39,728 bases of DNA from Pirellulales bacterium (GTDB lineage: Bacteria > Planctomycetota > Planctomycetia > Pirellulales > Lacipirellulaceae): the NCBI GenBank assembly GCA_020847515.1, contig JADLBW010000095.1, positions 1 to 39,728 on the forward strand, written 5' to 3'. The translations under genes were made by a program, and so were the position numbers. Each line of letters begins with the position of its first letter. Within the stretch, counting starts at the first letter, position 1. Below, piece after piece: positions 16,587 to 25,321 of this stretch. The notes beneath the pieces are model-generated. The model saw nothing but the letters and a program-made list of their open reading frames with translations, did no database searches and was not told the origin of the DNA.

Positions 16587-16865
16587 ATGCCCAATTCAGC
16601 TACTGCCAAAAAGCGACTTCGCCAGAGCATCGATCGCCGCGCCCGCAATCGCACGCTCCGCTCGGCGCTTCGCACTCAGATCAAGAAGGTTCGTACTGCC
16701 ATTGCGGGCGGCGATGCTGCTGCCGCAGAGGAGCAATTCCGCATGGCTGCCAAGAAGCTCGACCAGTCAGCGGCTAAGAAGGTTCTACATCCCAACGCCT
16801 CGGCTCGGCTAAAGTCGCGGCTTTCCAAGGCCGTTAAGGCCATGAAGGCGCAGGCGGCGACGTAA
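16587..16865 (+). CDS. rpsT: 30S ribosomal protein S20
   Basis: S20 is a small helical protein that binds 16S rRNA in the small ribosomal subunit. The 92-residue basic sequence starts [14 protein letters not shown] and carries the family blocks [20 protein letters not shown] and [27 protein letters not shown]. Length and composition are normal. It stands as a single gene with its own leader, the usual situation for rpsT. A GGCCGCT/AGCGGCC inverted repeat about 20 bases after its stop may help end transcription. Confidence 0.97.
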   Translation: MPNSATAKKRLRQSIDRRARNRTLRSALRTQIKKVRTAIAGGDAAAAEEQFRMAAKKLDQSAAKKVLHPNASARLKSRLSKAVKAMKAQAAT

Positions 16866-16885
16866 ATGCCCCACGGGGGTTGACT

Positions 16886-16917
16886 GGCCGCTGAGATCGC
16901 GCCGTACGTAAGCGGCC
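16886..16917. terminator. Possible terminator between rpsT and pyrK
   Basis: GGCCGCT (16886-16892) pairs with AGCGGCC (16911-16917) across an 18-base spacer in the convergent gap between rpsT and pyrK. There is no T-run on either side, so this is a weak call for an end structure serving both directions. Confidence 0.3.
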
Positions 16918-16978
16918 TCAACCACATGGGCCAGCCGTTAACTTGCGGGCCTGGCTTTATCAGGCGCCTGCGCGGGGT

Positions 16979-17890
16979 TCACCATTCGATCGTTTCGGCT
17001 GGGAAGACCGGCCCTTCCACGCAGGTGCGCTTATAGTCCCAGCCGCCGTCGGGGTGGCGGACTTTTACGACGCAACTGAAGCAAATGCCGATGCCGCATG
17101 CCATCGGCGTTTCTAGCGACGCCTCGCAGGGAATCCCTCGCGTCGCGGCCAGGCGGGCGACCGCCTCCATCATCTTCTCAGGGCCGCAGCATGCGAGCTG
17201 CACGTCCGTGGTTACGTTTTCGTCCAGCGCCTGCGCCAATAGATCGGTCACTAGTCCTGGGCGGCCAATGCTGCCGTCGTCGCTGCTGATTCGCACGTCG
17301 GCGCCGGCCCGCCGAAAGTCTTCTACGCCGGCCAGCAGTTCCGCTGAGCGAACGCCATAGCAGAGCGTCGCTCTGGATACCTTCGTCGAAGCACGCCGCT
17401 GATCCCCGTAGCGGCGGCTGCCGAGGGCTTCTTGCGCTAGTGCAAGAAACGGCGTCTGGCCGATACCGCCGGCGACCATGATCAAATGGTCAGCCCGCGC
17501 CGGCGCGAATCCATTGCCCAACGGCCCCCAGACTTCCAGCGCATCCCCGGGTCGAAAGGCAGAAAGCCGACGCGTCATCTTGCCGACGGCCAGGTACACC
17601 ACGTCGATTCCTAGGACGCTTCCTGCGGCGTCGCACCACGTGTCGTAGAGCGCCAACGGCCTTCCCAGTAACGGGTCGTTACAGCCTGCTAGGCGCACCA
17701 TCACGAACTGGCCTGGCACGATCCGACGTGCAATGTCAGCACACTCGAACCGCAGGCGATAGGTATCGCGTGCGAGCGGGATGTTCTCTACTACCGCAGC
17801 GCAGGTCTGCAGCGCCTGGTCGGCGTAATGCGCGGCGGCCAGGGGATTGCCGGCCGCCGTAAAGCCGCCGAGCTCAGAAGCTTGCTTCAC
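16979..17890 (-). CDS. pyrK: Dihydroorotate dehydrogenase electron transfer subunit (PyrK type)
   Basis: This FAD and [2Fe-2S] protein passes electrons from dihydroorotate dehydrogenase (PyrD type 1B) to NAD in pyrimidine synthesis. The 303 residues contain a ferredoxin-reductase-like FAD domain with GQFVMVRL (about 60-67) and GRPLALYD (76-83). An NAD-binding domain follows with MVAGGIGQTPFLALA (138-152) and CCGPEKMM (234-241). The C-terminal cluster has cysteines 265, 270, 273 and 290, the PyrK spacing. The start is GTG at 17890, overlapping the TGA of the rluB-type gene by four bases, so it is translationally coupled to it. No pyrD lies beside it in this window. Other small flavin reductases share the fold, but the cysteine pattern favours PyrK. 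Confidence 0.88.
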   Translation of the reverse strand: MKQASELGGFTAAGNPLAAAHYADQALQTCAAVVENIPLARDTYRLRFECADIARRIVPGQFVMVRLAGCNDPLLGRPLALYDTWCDAAGSVLGIDVVYLAVGKMTRRLSAFRPGDALEVWGPLGNGFAPARADHLIMVAGGIGQTPFLALAQEALGSRRYGDQRRASTKVSRATLCYGVRSAELLAGVEDFRRAGADVRISSDDGSIGRPGLVTDLLAQALDENVTTDVQLACCGPEKMMEAVARLAATRGIPCEASLETPMACGIGICFSCVVKVRHPDGGWDYKRTCVEGPVFPAETIEW

Positions 17891-19089
17891 GGCCGCTCCT
17901 TGCCCGTACGGCCGCGGCCCTTGGGTTGTGCTCCGCCTGGGGGCTTTCCACCGGCGCCGCCTCGTTTAGTCGATCGGCGACGGCGCTTGGCCGCAGGAGG
18001 GCCTTCTTTGGCGGGGCGCCCCGCTACTGCGCTGTCGTCGCCGATAATGCGGCGCTGCGTAGTAACCTTACTGCGAGCCGGCCGCCGCTGGCGACTTGCA
18101 TTCGGTACGCCTTCCTCAATGCCTGCTAGCGGACCGCCGCGCCGGCCGCGTGGCCTGCGACTGTGTTGCGAGCGTGGTCTGCCGGACAGCGGTTGATCTC
18201 GGCGCTCGCCCGCCAGGCACGCAGCAGCCTCTGATCGTAGCTTTTGGACTTCGTCTCGTGATAGCGCTCGGACGGCGCCGCGCGGTAGCTCGCCGAGGCG
18301 GACGGGGCCGACGGCGATGCGCACCAGTCGCTGCACTTTGTGTCCCAGCCGGGCCAGCAGCCGCCGGATTTCGCGGTTCCGCCCTTCATCGAGCGCCATC
18401 TCCAGGATCGTGGAGCCCTTCTTCCGGCTGTTCACCTTCACGTCGACCGCGTGCACATAGCCTTCGGCTAGATGAACGCCCCGTTTGATCTGCGAGAGCA
18501 CGTCGGGCTCGGGCTGACCTGCAACCGTTACTTCGTAGATTTTGTTAACCCCGTGCTTCGGGTGGGTTAGCCGATGCGCCAGTTCGCCATCATTGGTGAC
18601 TAGAATCAGCCCTTCGCTCGCCAGATCGAGCCGCCCGACGTTGAACATGCGGCCGATGCCAGGCGGCAGCAGATCGATCACGCGCGGCCGCCCGGCCGGA
18701 TCGCGGGCGGTGGAGACGACGCCCGTCGGCTTATGAACCGCGAAATATTGCAACTTGGGTCTCGGCAGCGGCTCGCCGTCGACGCGGATTTCCTGCTGCC
18801 GGCGATCGACCCGGGCTCCCAGTTCCGTCACGACTCGGCCGTCGACTTCGACGCGTCCTTCAAGAATGAGCTGCTCGCATTCGCGGCGGCTGGCAATGCC
18901 GGCGGCCGCGAGCACCTTTTGCAGGCGGTCGCCTTCGGGGGGGCCGTCGGAAGCTGGGGGCGCCGCGTGCAGAGCGGCGTTGTGTCGCCGGGAAGCGGGG
19001 GGCGCCGCCTGGACCCCTCGGCGGGCCCGGCTGCCCTTAGCCCCAACGGGGGTGTCGGCGTGTTTTTTTTTCTTTTCGGGGCGAGGCAT
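17887..19089 (-). CDS. RluB/RsuA-family rRNA pseudouridine synthase
   Basis: This enzyme converts a uridine in ribosomal RNA (23S for RluB) to pseudouridine. An S4 RNA-binding domain spans about 54-100 (RLQKVLAAAGIASRRECEQLI). The catalytic domain includes the active-site aspartate 155 in GRLDLASEGLILVTNDGEL. LTHPKHGVNKIYEVTV and MALDEGRNREIRRLLARLGHKV are further family blocks. Both ends carry basic low-complexity tails: residues 1-52 and about 295-400 are rich in arginine, lysine, glycine and proline. These tails are longer than in enterobacterial RluB. Codons 6-9 include a run of nine adenines, a possible slippage site. The gene ends in a GTGA overlap with pyrK. Confidence 0.92.
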   Translation of the reverse strand: MPRPEKKKKHADTPVGAKGSRARRGVQAAPPASRRHNAALHAAPPASDGPPEGDRLQKVLAAAGIASRRECEQLILEGRVEVDGRVVTELGARVDRRQQEIRVDGEPLPRPKLQYFAVHKPTGVVSTARDPAGRPRVIDLLPPGIGRMFNVGRLDLASEGLILVTNDGELAHRLTHPKHGVNKIYEVTVAGQPEPDVLSQIKRGVHLAEGYVHAVDVKVNSRKKGSTILEMALDEGRNREIRRLLARLGHKVQRLVRIAVGPVRLGELPRGAVRALSRDEVQKLRSEAAACLAGERRDQPLSGRPRSQHSRRPRGRRGGPLAGIEEGVPNASRQRRPARSKVTTQRRIIGDDSAVAGRPAKEGPPAAKRRRRSTKRGGAGGKPPGGAQPKGRGRTGKERP

Positions 19090-19224
19090 AGTGAACCTAT
19101 CATAGAGCGCAAGCGGCGACCGCTACAGGGCTGCCCCCCGCATCGTGCTTGGACGGCTGGCCGTGAGGCTAGATATTTCGCCTGCCGCAAAAACGTCCAG
19201 CAGCGCCTTGCTCTGATAGCGATT

Positions 19225-19623
19225 CTAGTATCTCGGACCGGACGGTACGGTCGGCGTCGCCGGGGGCGGATAGGAGGGCGTCGGATACGCGGGAGCCGAA
19301 TAAGCGGGCGTTATTGCGACAGGCGGCCCTGCAGGAATCGGGGCGAGCGGCACTTCAGCCCCGGGCCTGATTCCCAGCGACCGCTTATACTCCTGCGCTC
19401 GTTCGACTTCGTTCCGCGGCTGGGCGAACTCCCGCGGTCGTCCCCCGACGATTTCCGGACCCATGTCCGGCAGCGGGAAGGGGTCAATAACCTCGGCGTT
19501 GGCCCGTTGAAAGGGCGCCGGCCCGGGGTGCAGCAGTTGCGGCTTGCGGACCGCGCTGGAACAACCGACCCCCGCCAGCCAAACGGCCGAAACCAAAGGC
19601 AGAATTGGCGGGCGGCTGAGCAT
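19225..19623 (-). CDS. Small proline-rich lipoprotein
   Basis: This is a 132-residue protein with a lipoprotein signal: a hydrophobic stretch then LAGVGC, so lipid attachment at cysteine about 20 is likely. The mature part contains PFPLPDMGPEIVGGRPREF and an N-E-V-E-R-A-Q-E-Y helix. It ends in a proline, alanine and tyrosine-rich tail (PAYPTPSYPPPATP), which looks disordered and may span or contact the cell wall. The frame is open much further upstream (to 19866), but the ATG at 19623 places the signal at the N-terminus. Function is unknown. It lies between manA and the rluB-type gene on the same strand. Confidence 0.7.
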   Translation of the reverse strand: MLSRPPILPLVSAVWLAGVGCSSAVRKPQLLHPGPAPFQRANAEVIDPFPLPDMGPEIVGGRPREFAQPRNEVERAQEYKRSLGIRPGAEVPLAPIPAGPPVAITPAYSAPAYPTPSYPPPATPTVPSGPRY

Positions 19624-19771
19624 CGGCGCACGTCGCACGTCGGTCGGCGGCTGGGGGGAGATGGTGCAGCAGGAGTGTACGGATAGTCGGATTGAAGGCC
19701 AAGAGTGGTTCCATCGGAGCGGCCCGTCGCGTTTTCTCTCCGGCGATTCATTCCCGGCACGCTGGATAGGG

Positions 19772-20749
19772 CTATTTGGGCAGATAGATGTCGAGCACGG
19801 CGCCCCCGGCCTGCGATTGAACCGGGATTGCACCCGCGGCGGCGGGGAGCAACGCGGTCTGGCCATATGCCAGCGGCGATTGGCCTTGCTCAGTCAGTAC
19901 ATTTATGACTCCGCTTACGACGACAAGCAGGTGGAACCGATCGTCGCCGCCGACAACCGTAGATTGCGACGGCCTGCAGCGGTCAATGACAAACTTGTCG
20001 CAGTCGACTAAGCGATCGCGCCCCGAACCGACCCGCCGCGGCGACTGCGGCTTGATCGGTCCCAAGCTGTAGTCGACCATCGCTAGCGACTCATCAACGT
20101 GGAGCTGTCGCGGCCGCCCTTGGGCATCGAGACGATTCCAATCGAACAGCCGATAGGTTGTATCGCTCGCCTGCTGAACCTCGGCGATCAGCAATCCGGC
20201 ACCCAGGGCATGAACGGCCCCGGCGGGGATGAATACGCAATCGCCGACCTGCGGCTCGAACCAGTGTAGCAGTGGTAAGACGTCGCCAGACCGCACGCCG
20301 GCTTCAAGTTCGGCTGGCGTAACGCCCTGCCGCAGACCGGCGTACATTCGGCTGCCCGGCTCGGTCGCCAGCACTACCCACGCTTCAGTCTTGCCGAGAT
20401 CGGGCGGAGTTAACTTCGCCGCTTGTTCGTCGTTCGGATGAACCTGGACCGACAGCGTATGATTACAGTCCAGGAATTTCATGAGCAGCGGGAACCGGTC
20501 GATCGCGGCCCAATGGCTGCCGACGACGTCGCTGCCATGGTGCATGATCAATTCGTTCAGCGTCCAACCGGCGAATGGGCCGCTCGCCACGATGCTCTGG
20601 TCGTTGCCGCGATCGACCAGTTCCCAACTTTCCGCGTAGTCTTCGCCGTCGCCGATCGGCCTGCCGAGGACGGTTCCCAGGCGGCGTCCGCCCCACAGGT
20701 AGCGGCGGAATAACGGTCTAAACTGAATCAAATGGTCGCAGGACGACAT
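19772..20749 (-). CDS. manA: Mannose-6-phosphate isomerase (class I, short form)
   Basis: This zinc enzyme interconverts fructose 6-phosphate and mannose 6-phosphate, feeding GDP-mannose and polysaccharide synthesis. It is a cupin protein of 325 residues, like the short Bacillus-type ManA. Landmarks are YLWGGRRLGTVLGR near 17, ESWELVDR near 43, the metal site SVQVHPND near 99 with KTEAWV near 117, and PAGAVHALGAGLLIAEVQQASDTTYRLFDW near 171-201. The frame is open to 20836, but the ATG at 20749 is next to the conserved start of the domain. The gene is divergent from tatC. Confidence 0.93.
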   Translation of the reverse strand: MSSCDHLIQFRPLFRRYLWGGRRLGTVLGRPIGDGEDYAESWELVDRGNDQSIVASGPFAGWTLNELIMHHGSDVVGSHWAAIDRFPLLMKFLDCNHTLSVQVHPNDEQAAKLTPPDLGKTEAWVVLATEPGSRMYAGLRQGVTPAELEAGVRSGDVLPLLHWFEPQVGDCVFIPAGAVHALGAGLLIAEVQQASDTTYRLFDWNRLDAQGRPRQLHVDESLAMVDYSLGPIKPQSPRRVGSGRDRLVDCDKFVIDRCRPSQSTVVGGDDRFHLLVVVSGVINVLTEQGQSPLAYGQTALLPAAAGAIPVQSQAGGAVLDIYLPK

Positions 20750-20971
20750 AGTAGCCGAGCCATCGGCCTGGATTCGACAGGAACAGGATTCGGCCCTCCC
20801 GCGCGACGGATCACGTACTCGCGAGGCGCCAGCCAACCGGGCCGGACTCTATACCGGATCAAGCTTTTGTAACATACTGAGGCGGGCGACGGCATACACC
20901 GCATTTTGCCCCCGCTTTGGCGGGATAAAGCCTGGCCGCCGCCCTCCGCCCTTTGCCCGCTCCTATTCGCC

Positions 20972-22084
20972 ATGCCTCGACTCGACGACGACACGCGATT
21001 TGAACAAAGCAAGATGTCCTTCGGCGAGCACCTGGAGGAGCTCCGCCGGGCGCTGTTCAAATCGATTGCTTCCTTGATCTTGGGATTTCTGGTTGGCTTG
21101 TATTTTGCCACCGACATCGTGGCAAAAATCCAGACGCCCGTGCTGAGGTCGCTCACGACATTCTATCTCAATCAGGCTGAGGAAAATTCCCGTAAGAATA
21201 TCGAAGTACTGAAATCCGAAGGCCGCGAGGCCTCAAACGCCGACGTCATCACAGCCGAACAACTCGCCGCGCAGGGGCTGATGATGATGGAGTATTTTAT
21301 CTCGCCCGCCGATCTGGCTTCGGCATTGCGAGAGCAATTCCCGCAGCTTCAACTGCCCGAACGGCCCGTGGACGAGCCGCCCGCTACGGCCCAAGCCGCC
21401 GGCGCTGCGGCCGCCGAGGCGTCACCGACCCTGCAACGAAAAGAATTAGTGCGGCTGCGGCTGTATCAACCGCTGGAGGAAGACGCCCGTCTACGAATCG
21501 TGGCCCATGAGACAATGGAGCCTTTTTCGATCTACATACGTACGGCGTTGATGTCAGGCGTCGTATTCTCCAGTCCGTTCATCTTCTATTTTATCTGGCA
21601 ATTCATAGCCGCCGGGTTGTATCGACGCGAGCAGCAATACGTATATGCCTTCCTACCCCTGAGTCTGGGCCTGTTCGTCGGCGGGGCGCTATTGGCATTT
21701 TTCTTTGCCTTCGAGCCGCTTTTGGACTTTATGTTCTGGTATTTTGATCGCATGGGTATCCAGCCCGATTTGCGGCTCAGCGATTGGATCAGCTTCGCCT
21801 TATTGATGCCGCTGGCCTTTGGCGTCAGCTTTCAACTGCCGCTGGTCATGCTGGTGTTGGAGCGGATCGGCATATTCACCGTGCGGTCGTATCTGCAGAA
21901 GTGGCGGGCGGCGGTCGTCGTGATTGCAATTATCGCCATGATCCTGACCCCCTCCCAGGACCCCTACAGCATGATGCTGATGGGCGCACCGTTGGTGATG
22001 TTGTACTTCGGCGGCATCTGGCTGTGCAAAATCGTCCCCGGCCGCAGCCTGGCCGATCCCGGTCCGGGATTAGCCGGCGCCTGA
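20972..22084 (+). CDS. tatC: Twin-arginine translocase subunit TatC with enlarged first loop
   Basis: TatC is the membrane receptor that recognises twin-arginine signal peptides and exports folded proteins together with TatA and TatB. SFGEHLEELRRALFK (residues 16-30) is the conserved cytoplasmic N-terminus. Helix 1 spans about 31-50. EPFSIYIRTALMSG (183-196) begins the conserved second helix region, and later helices include FLPLSLGLFVGGALLAFFFAF and ILTPSQDP. The distance from helix 1 to the EPFSIYIR block is about 125 residues, against roughly 20 in E. coli TatC. The extra part is charged, then alanine and proline-rich, and should face the periplasm. The ATG at 20972 is preferred over the upstream in-frame start at 20906. 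No tatA is adjacent. Confidence 0.93.
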   Translation: MPRLDDDTRFEQSKMSFGEHLEELRRALFKSIASLILGFLVGLYFATDIVAKIQTPVLRSLTTFYLNQAEENSRKNIEVLKSEGREASNADVITAEQLAAQGLMMMEYFISPADLASALREQFPQLQLPERPVDEPPATAQAAGAAAAEASPTLQRKELVRLRLYQPLEEDARLRIVAHETMEPFSIYIRTALMSGVVFSSPFIFYFIWQFIAAGLYRREQQYVYAFLPLSLGLFVGGALLAFFFAFEPLLDFMFWYFDRMGIQPDLRLSDWISFALLMPLAFGVSFQLPLVMLVLERIGIFTVRSYLQKWRAAVVVIAIIAMILTPSQDPYSMMLMGAPLVMLYFGGIWLCKIVPGRSLADPGPGLAGA

Positions 22085-22118
22085 TCGAGACGACACGGCG
22101 CTGCCGGACCGCCGGCTG

Positions 22119-22589
22119 TTATAGCGCCGGCAGGGCCTGGTCGAACTCCGCAGCGGCGTCTTCCGCAGGGCTCGCTTGGGACGCCAACATGGCACGCCCG
22201 GCGGGCGATAACTGCACATAGCCAAGCGAGCGAATCACCTCCAACACCTCGCTGCAAGTCGGGAACATGCGGCCGCTCTTCCGCTTGTAGTCATCCATCG
22301 CGTTCATGAATTCGACTTCCTCGATCGAGTAGTCGCGCTCGCAGGTGGTCGGGTCGATCTGCCGGCGGCGCTGCACCTTGGCCCGCCGCTCCAGGGCAGG
22401 CGTGCAATTCGATTCGTCTTCCGACGATTCGCGGCGTGCGGCCCGACGCCGGTCGAGCGTCACCACTTCATCCCCCGACGCCGTGGGCTTGCGGGAAGAA
22501 CGAGGGCTTTTCGCAGCCCGCTGCTGTGGGGCGGCGTTTTCGCGGGCATGGGCGGCACGGGAAGCGGAGGCGGTCTTCTTGGCGGCCAT
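22119..22589 (-). CDS. Conserved basic hypothetical protein with winged-helix-like C-terminus
   Basis: This 156-residue protein has two parts. Residues 1-90 are rich in lysine, arginine, alanine and serine ([26 protein letters not shown]) and look disordered and nucleic-acid-binding. Residues about 95-145 are compact: [40 protein letters not shown], with a helix-turn-helix-like pattern. I recall similar proteins in planctomycetes but no named function. The frame is open to 22670, yet the ATG at 22589 gives the more natural basic start. It is convergent with tatC (34 bases). Confidence 0.75.
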   Translation of the reverse strand: MAAKKTASASRAAHARENAAPQQRAAKSPRSSRKPTASGDEVVTLDRRRAARRESSEDESNCTPALERRAKVQRRRQIDPTTCERDYSIEEVEFMNAMDDYKRKSGRMFPTCSEVLEVIRSLGYVQLSPAGRAMLASQASPAEDAAAEFDQALPAL

Positions 22590-22987
22590 CAGGGTCTCCG
22601 TCGATGGGTGGGACTTGCCCGTGGCGGGCGATGGATCGAGCCGTGTACGGCGTCCGACGCTAGCAGTCATCGACCTGCTACCCTGGGAAAATGGACCGCT
22701 GGCGAAAAGAGTCCCGTCTGCGGGATATTGCCGAATGGTGCGGATTGTACGGATGGGAGAAAGTTGGCGGTCAGGTTCCTCAATAGCCGCTTCCTGACGC
22801 CCCGCGGGCCGGAAATCCCGGATAGGCGGGCCTTATGACGGTGTGCGCCCTGCGGCCAGCACGCTGCGGGGCGCGATATTTCAGCATTCCAATTGCGGCG
22901 ATTCCAACGTGCTGCTACCCTCCGACCGCTTTGCCGCTGCGCCACAAGTCCTTCGGCCCTACGACTGGCCCCGACCGAATACGGCTG
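22590..22987. other. Divergent intergenic region
   Basis: This region of nearly 400 bases separates the basic hypothetical protein (leftward) from the TPR lipoprotein (rightward) and should carry both promoters, though I see no clear -10/-35 pair. The only candidate gene is the 31-codon frame at 22691-22786. A CCCG-TCTG-CGGG stem lies near 22719 inside that frame. Confidence 0.4.
22691..22786 (+). CDS. Tentative 31-residue small ORF
   Basis: An ATG-initiated frame in the otherwise empty divergent gap encodes a small protein of unusual but protein-like composition. It has three tryptophans, a charged start ([16 protein letters not shown]) and a short glycine-containing second half. GGGAAA directly precedes the ATG, a poor ribosome binding site. 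I do not recognise it. It may be a genuine microprotein, a leader peptide or chance. Confidence 0.25.
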   Translation: MDRWRKESRLRDIAEWCGLYGWEKVGGQVPQ

Positions 22988-23725
22988 ATGTACGGTCTTG
23001 TTCCTAACAGTCGCTCAACGCTCGTACTGTGCCTGGCGGCGCTAGTCGCTGGCTGCAGCCAGGTCACTTCGCAGGCGCTTAATTCCGAAGGGGTGCGACT
23101 CTACCAGTCCGGCGCCTATCAGCAGGCGGCCGACAAGTTTCAGCGCGCAATCGCCAATAACCCGAAGTCGGCGACCAGCTATTACAATCTCGCTGCCGCG
23201 CTCCATAAGAACGGCAAATTGAGTGGGCGGCCGACCGACCTCAGCCAGGCCGAACGGTTGTACAATCAGTGCCTCGAATACGATTCCAACCATACCGAGT
23301 GCTACCGCGGTCTTGCGGTGCTATTGGTCGAAACGGGCCGGACGGATGCAGCGTTCCGCCTGCTCGACGGCTGGGCCGCGCGCAGTCCCCAGCTTGCTGA
23401 CCCGCGGATTGAACTGGCACGGCTATTGGAGGAGCAGAACAATCCGCAACTCGCTTCAGCGCGGCTGGTCGAAGCGCTCGCCATCGATCCCAACAACAGC
23501 CGCGCCCTGACGGCTCTCGGTCGATTGCGCGAGGTGGCTGGCGATCGGGCTCAGGCGCTGGCGAACTACCAGCGCTCGTTGGCGATCAATCGCTATCAGC
23601 CCGAGGTTGAGGCCCGTGTAGCGGCGCTGCAGGCCGCCGGATTAGCAGCGCCGATTCCAGCGACTTCGCCGCCGGCTTCAGAAACCCGCACCGCCAATCA
23701 GTGGCAGCCGTCGGTCCGATACTAA
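22988..23725 (+). CDS. TPR-repeat lipoprotein
   Basis: This 245-residue exported protein has a lipoprotein signal (LVLCLAALVAGC, lipid at cysteine about 22). At least four tetratricopeptide-type repeats follow: GVRLYQSGAYQQAADKFQRAIANNPKSA, SYYNLAAALHKNGKL, ECYRGLAVLLVETGRTDAAFRLLDGWA, and ARLVEALAIDPNNSRALTALGRLREVAGDRAQALANYQRSLAIN. The last 30 residues are proline and alanine-rich. It is likely a periplasmic or outer-membrane-attached scaffold; partners are unknown. The frame opens at 22835, but only the ATG at 22988 puts the lipobox in the correct place. A GC-rich stem-loop follows its stop. Confidence 0.87.
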   Translation: MYGLVPNSRSTLVLCLAALVAGCSQVTSQALNSEGVRLYQSGAYQQAADKFQRAIANNPKSATSYYNLAAALHKNGKLSGRPTDLSQAERLYNQCLEYDSNHTECYRGLAVLLVETGRTDAAFRLLDGWAARSPQLADPRIELARLLEEQNNPQLASARLVEALAIDPNNSRALTALGRLREVAGDRAQALANYQRSLAINRYQPEVEARVAALQAAGLAAPIPATSPPASETRTANQWQPSVRY

Positions 23726-23726
23726 G

Positions 23727-23740
23727 CCCGCCTCGGCGGG
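23727..23740 (+). terminator. Stem-loop after the TPR lipoprotein gene
   Basis: CCCGCC and GGCGGG form a compact GC-only stem two bases after the TAA of the TPR lipoprotein gene, in the convergent gap with the glycosyltransferase. No T-run follows, so termination is only suggested by position. Confidence 0.35.
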
Positions 23741-23786
23741 GCTGCGCTGCGTTGGAGAGTCGAGGCGGCCAGGCGCCAGCTCGGAA

Positions 23787-25091
23787 TCAATATCTGAAAA
23801 AGTGCGTCGGCTGCGGCAAGCAGCTATTGTCAGTATGGCCCCGACGCCTGTGAAGCTGCTCGATGAGGTCGCAGGCGGCATCGAGCGAAGCCGGGCCGTC
23901 GCAGCGCTGGGCTAGCTGCGCACAGGTTCGTTTGACGTTCTCGGCTTCAAGCAATCGCGACAATTCCGCCGCGACCCGCAGCGGTTTGAACTTTCGGCGC
24001 GGAACGACGGCGCCAACTCCCAAACGCTCCAGCCGCAGGCCGTTGTCAAGTTGATCGTAAGCCATCGGCATCACGACCTGCGGAATGCCGCTGGCCAATC
24101 CTTGAGCGCATGTGCCGATCCCGCCGTGATGCACCAGCGCGGCGGCTCGCGGCAGCAGCCATCCAAACGGCACGAAGCCAAACCGCCGCACCGAAGGCGG
24201 CAAATCCGCAGGCGCCTGATCGGGGTATTGGGTCATCAGCATACCGCGTCGGCCCAACCGCCGGCACGTTTCGACAGCCGTCCGAAAGAACGCGCCTGCT
24301 TGAATATTTGCCGATCCAGGCGCGAAGACGATCGGCGCGTCGCCTGAGGCAAGGAACTCATTCACTTCGCCGTTCACCGCCTTGGCAACAGGCGGGTTCC
24401 ACAGCGGGAAGCCCGTCAAGGCCGTGCATTCTGGCCAGTCAGGCTGAATCGGGGCGAACCACTCCGGAAATAGCCCAAGTACGAGCTGCGTCGAATTGTT
24501 CCACCGGCTGAAGATGTGAGCGACCGCCGGCAAGCCCAATTGATGCCGCAATCCGTTGACAACTGGACCCATCAGCGGATCGACTACCCAGCGGTCGGCT
24601 GCCCAGAACATGGCTGCCTTCAACGGCCGCGGCCAGCCTGTCATATTCGGCGCCCCGATGTATCGCGGCGTCGCATGCAACGTCAGCAGCGCAAACGGCG
24701 CAAAGTGGACGGTAGCGAGCGGCGCCCCGTGCTTTTCGCTAAAGATGCGGCTGCCCAGATCAAGTCCATGGGCGGCCAGCACCGTATGCTCATCGCTGTA
24801 ATTGGACTCGACAAAGCGGTAGGCGTCCCGCAGATAGGCTGCCGCGCCGCGGCTGAGCACCAGCTTCAGGCCCCGGCGGGGATGCCAGAGGTCGGGGTGA
24901 TGCATCAACTGGCGATATTCGTCTGCCGATCCCAGCGGCAACAACTCCAGTCCGGCCTCTTCCACTACCGTCTGAAAGTACGGATTGACAATGATCTGTA
25001 CGCGATGCCCGCGGCCGTGCAGCGTGGCGCCCAGACCGACCATCGGCAGCACGTCGCCATAGCTGCCTAGCGCACTTAAGATTACATGCAT
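23787..25091 (-). CDS. GT1-family glycosyltransferase (UGT/MGT-like)
   Basis: This is a GT-B fold glycosyltransferase of the family that decorates lipids or small molecules using nucleotide sugars. The N-terminus MHVILSALGSYGDVLPMVGLGATLHGRGH fits the first Rossmann domain. The donor-binding signature is AALVHHGGIGTCAQGLASGIPQVVMPMAYDQLDN (about 320-353). PIVFAPGSANIQAG near 255 is the usual start of the second domain. The 434 residues are normal. A GTG three codons upstream (25100) is an alternative start. Sterol or rhamnosyl-type transferases share these motifs, so the acceptor cannot be named. Confidence 0.88.
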   Translation of the reverse strand: MHVILSALGSYGDVLPMVGLGATLHGRGHRVQIIVNPYFQTVVEEAGLELLPLGSADEYRQLMHHPDLWHPRRGLKLVLSRGAAAYLRDAYRFVESNYSDEHTVLAAHGLDLGSRIFSEKHGAPLATVHFAPFALLTLHATPRYIGAPNMTGWPRPLKAAMFWAADRWVVDPLMGPVVNGLRHQLGLPAVAHIFSRWNNSTQLVLGLFPEWFAPIQPDWPECTALTGFPLWNPPVAKAVNGEVNEFLASGDAPIVFAPGSANIQAGAFFRTAVETCRRLGRRGMLMTQYPDQAPADLPPSVRRFGFVPFGWLLPRAAALVHHGGIGTCAQGLASGIPQVVMPMAYDQLDNGLRLERLGVGAVVPRRKFKPLRVAAELSRLLEAENVKRTCAQLAQRCDGPASLDAACDLIEQLHRRRGHTDNSCLPQPTHFFRY

Positions 25092-25321
25092 CGACGACAC
25101 TCGACCGTAAAGCGGGCTTCCTCTCTCCGCCGCATGTTCGCATGGTGCGCGCTGGCCGGCAAGGGACCGCAGTTGCTCTTACGCCTCGCGCCAGAGACAA
25201 TGAACACGGCCGACCCGGCGGCGCGATGCGCCAAGGCATGCGCGTAGCTGCCAATGTGAAGTCCGTTGCGACTCCAGGCTCGTGTCAACTCGATACCACT
25301 TCCCTGGCGTCTGGAAGTCCT

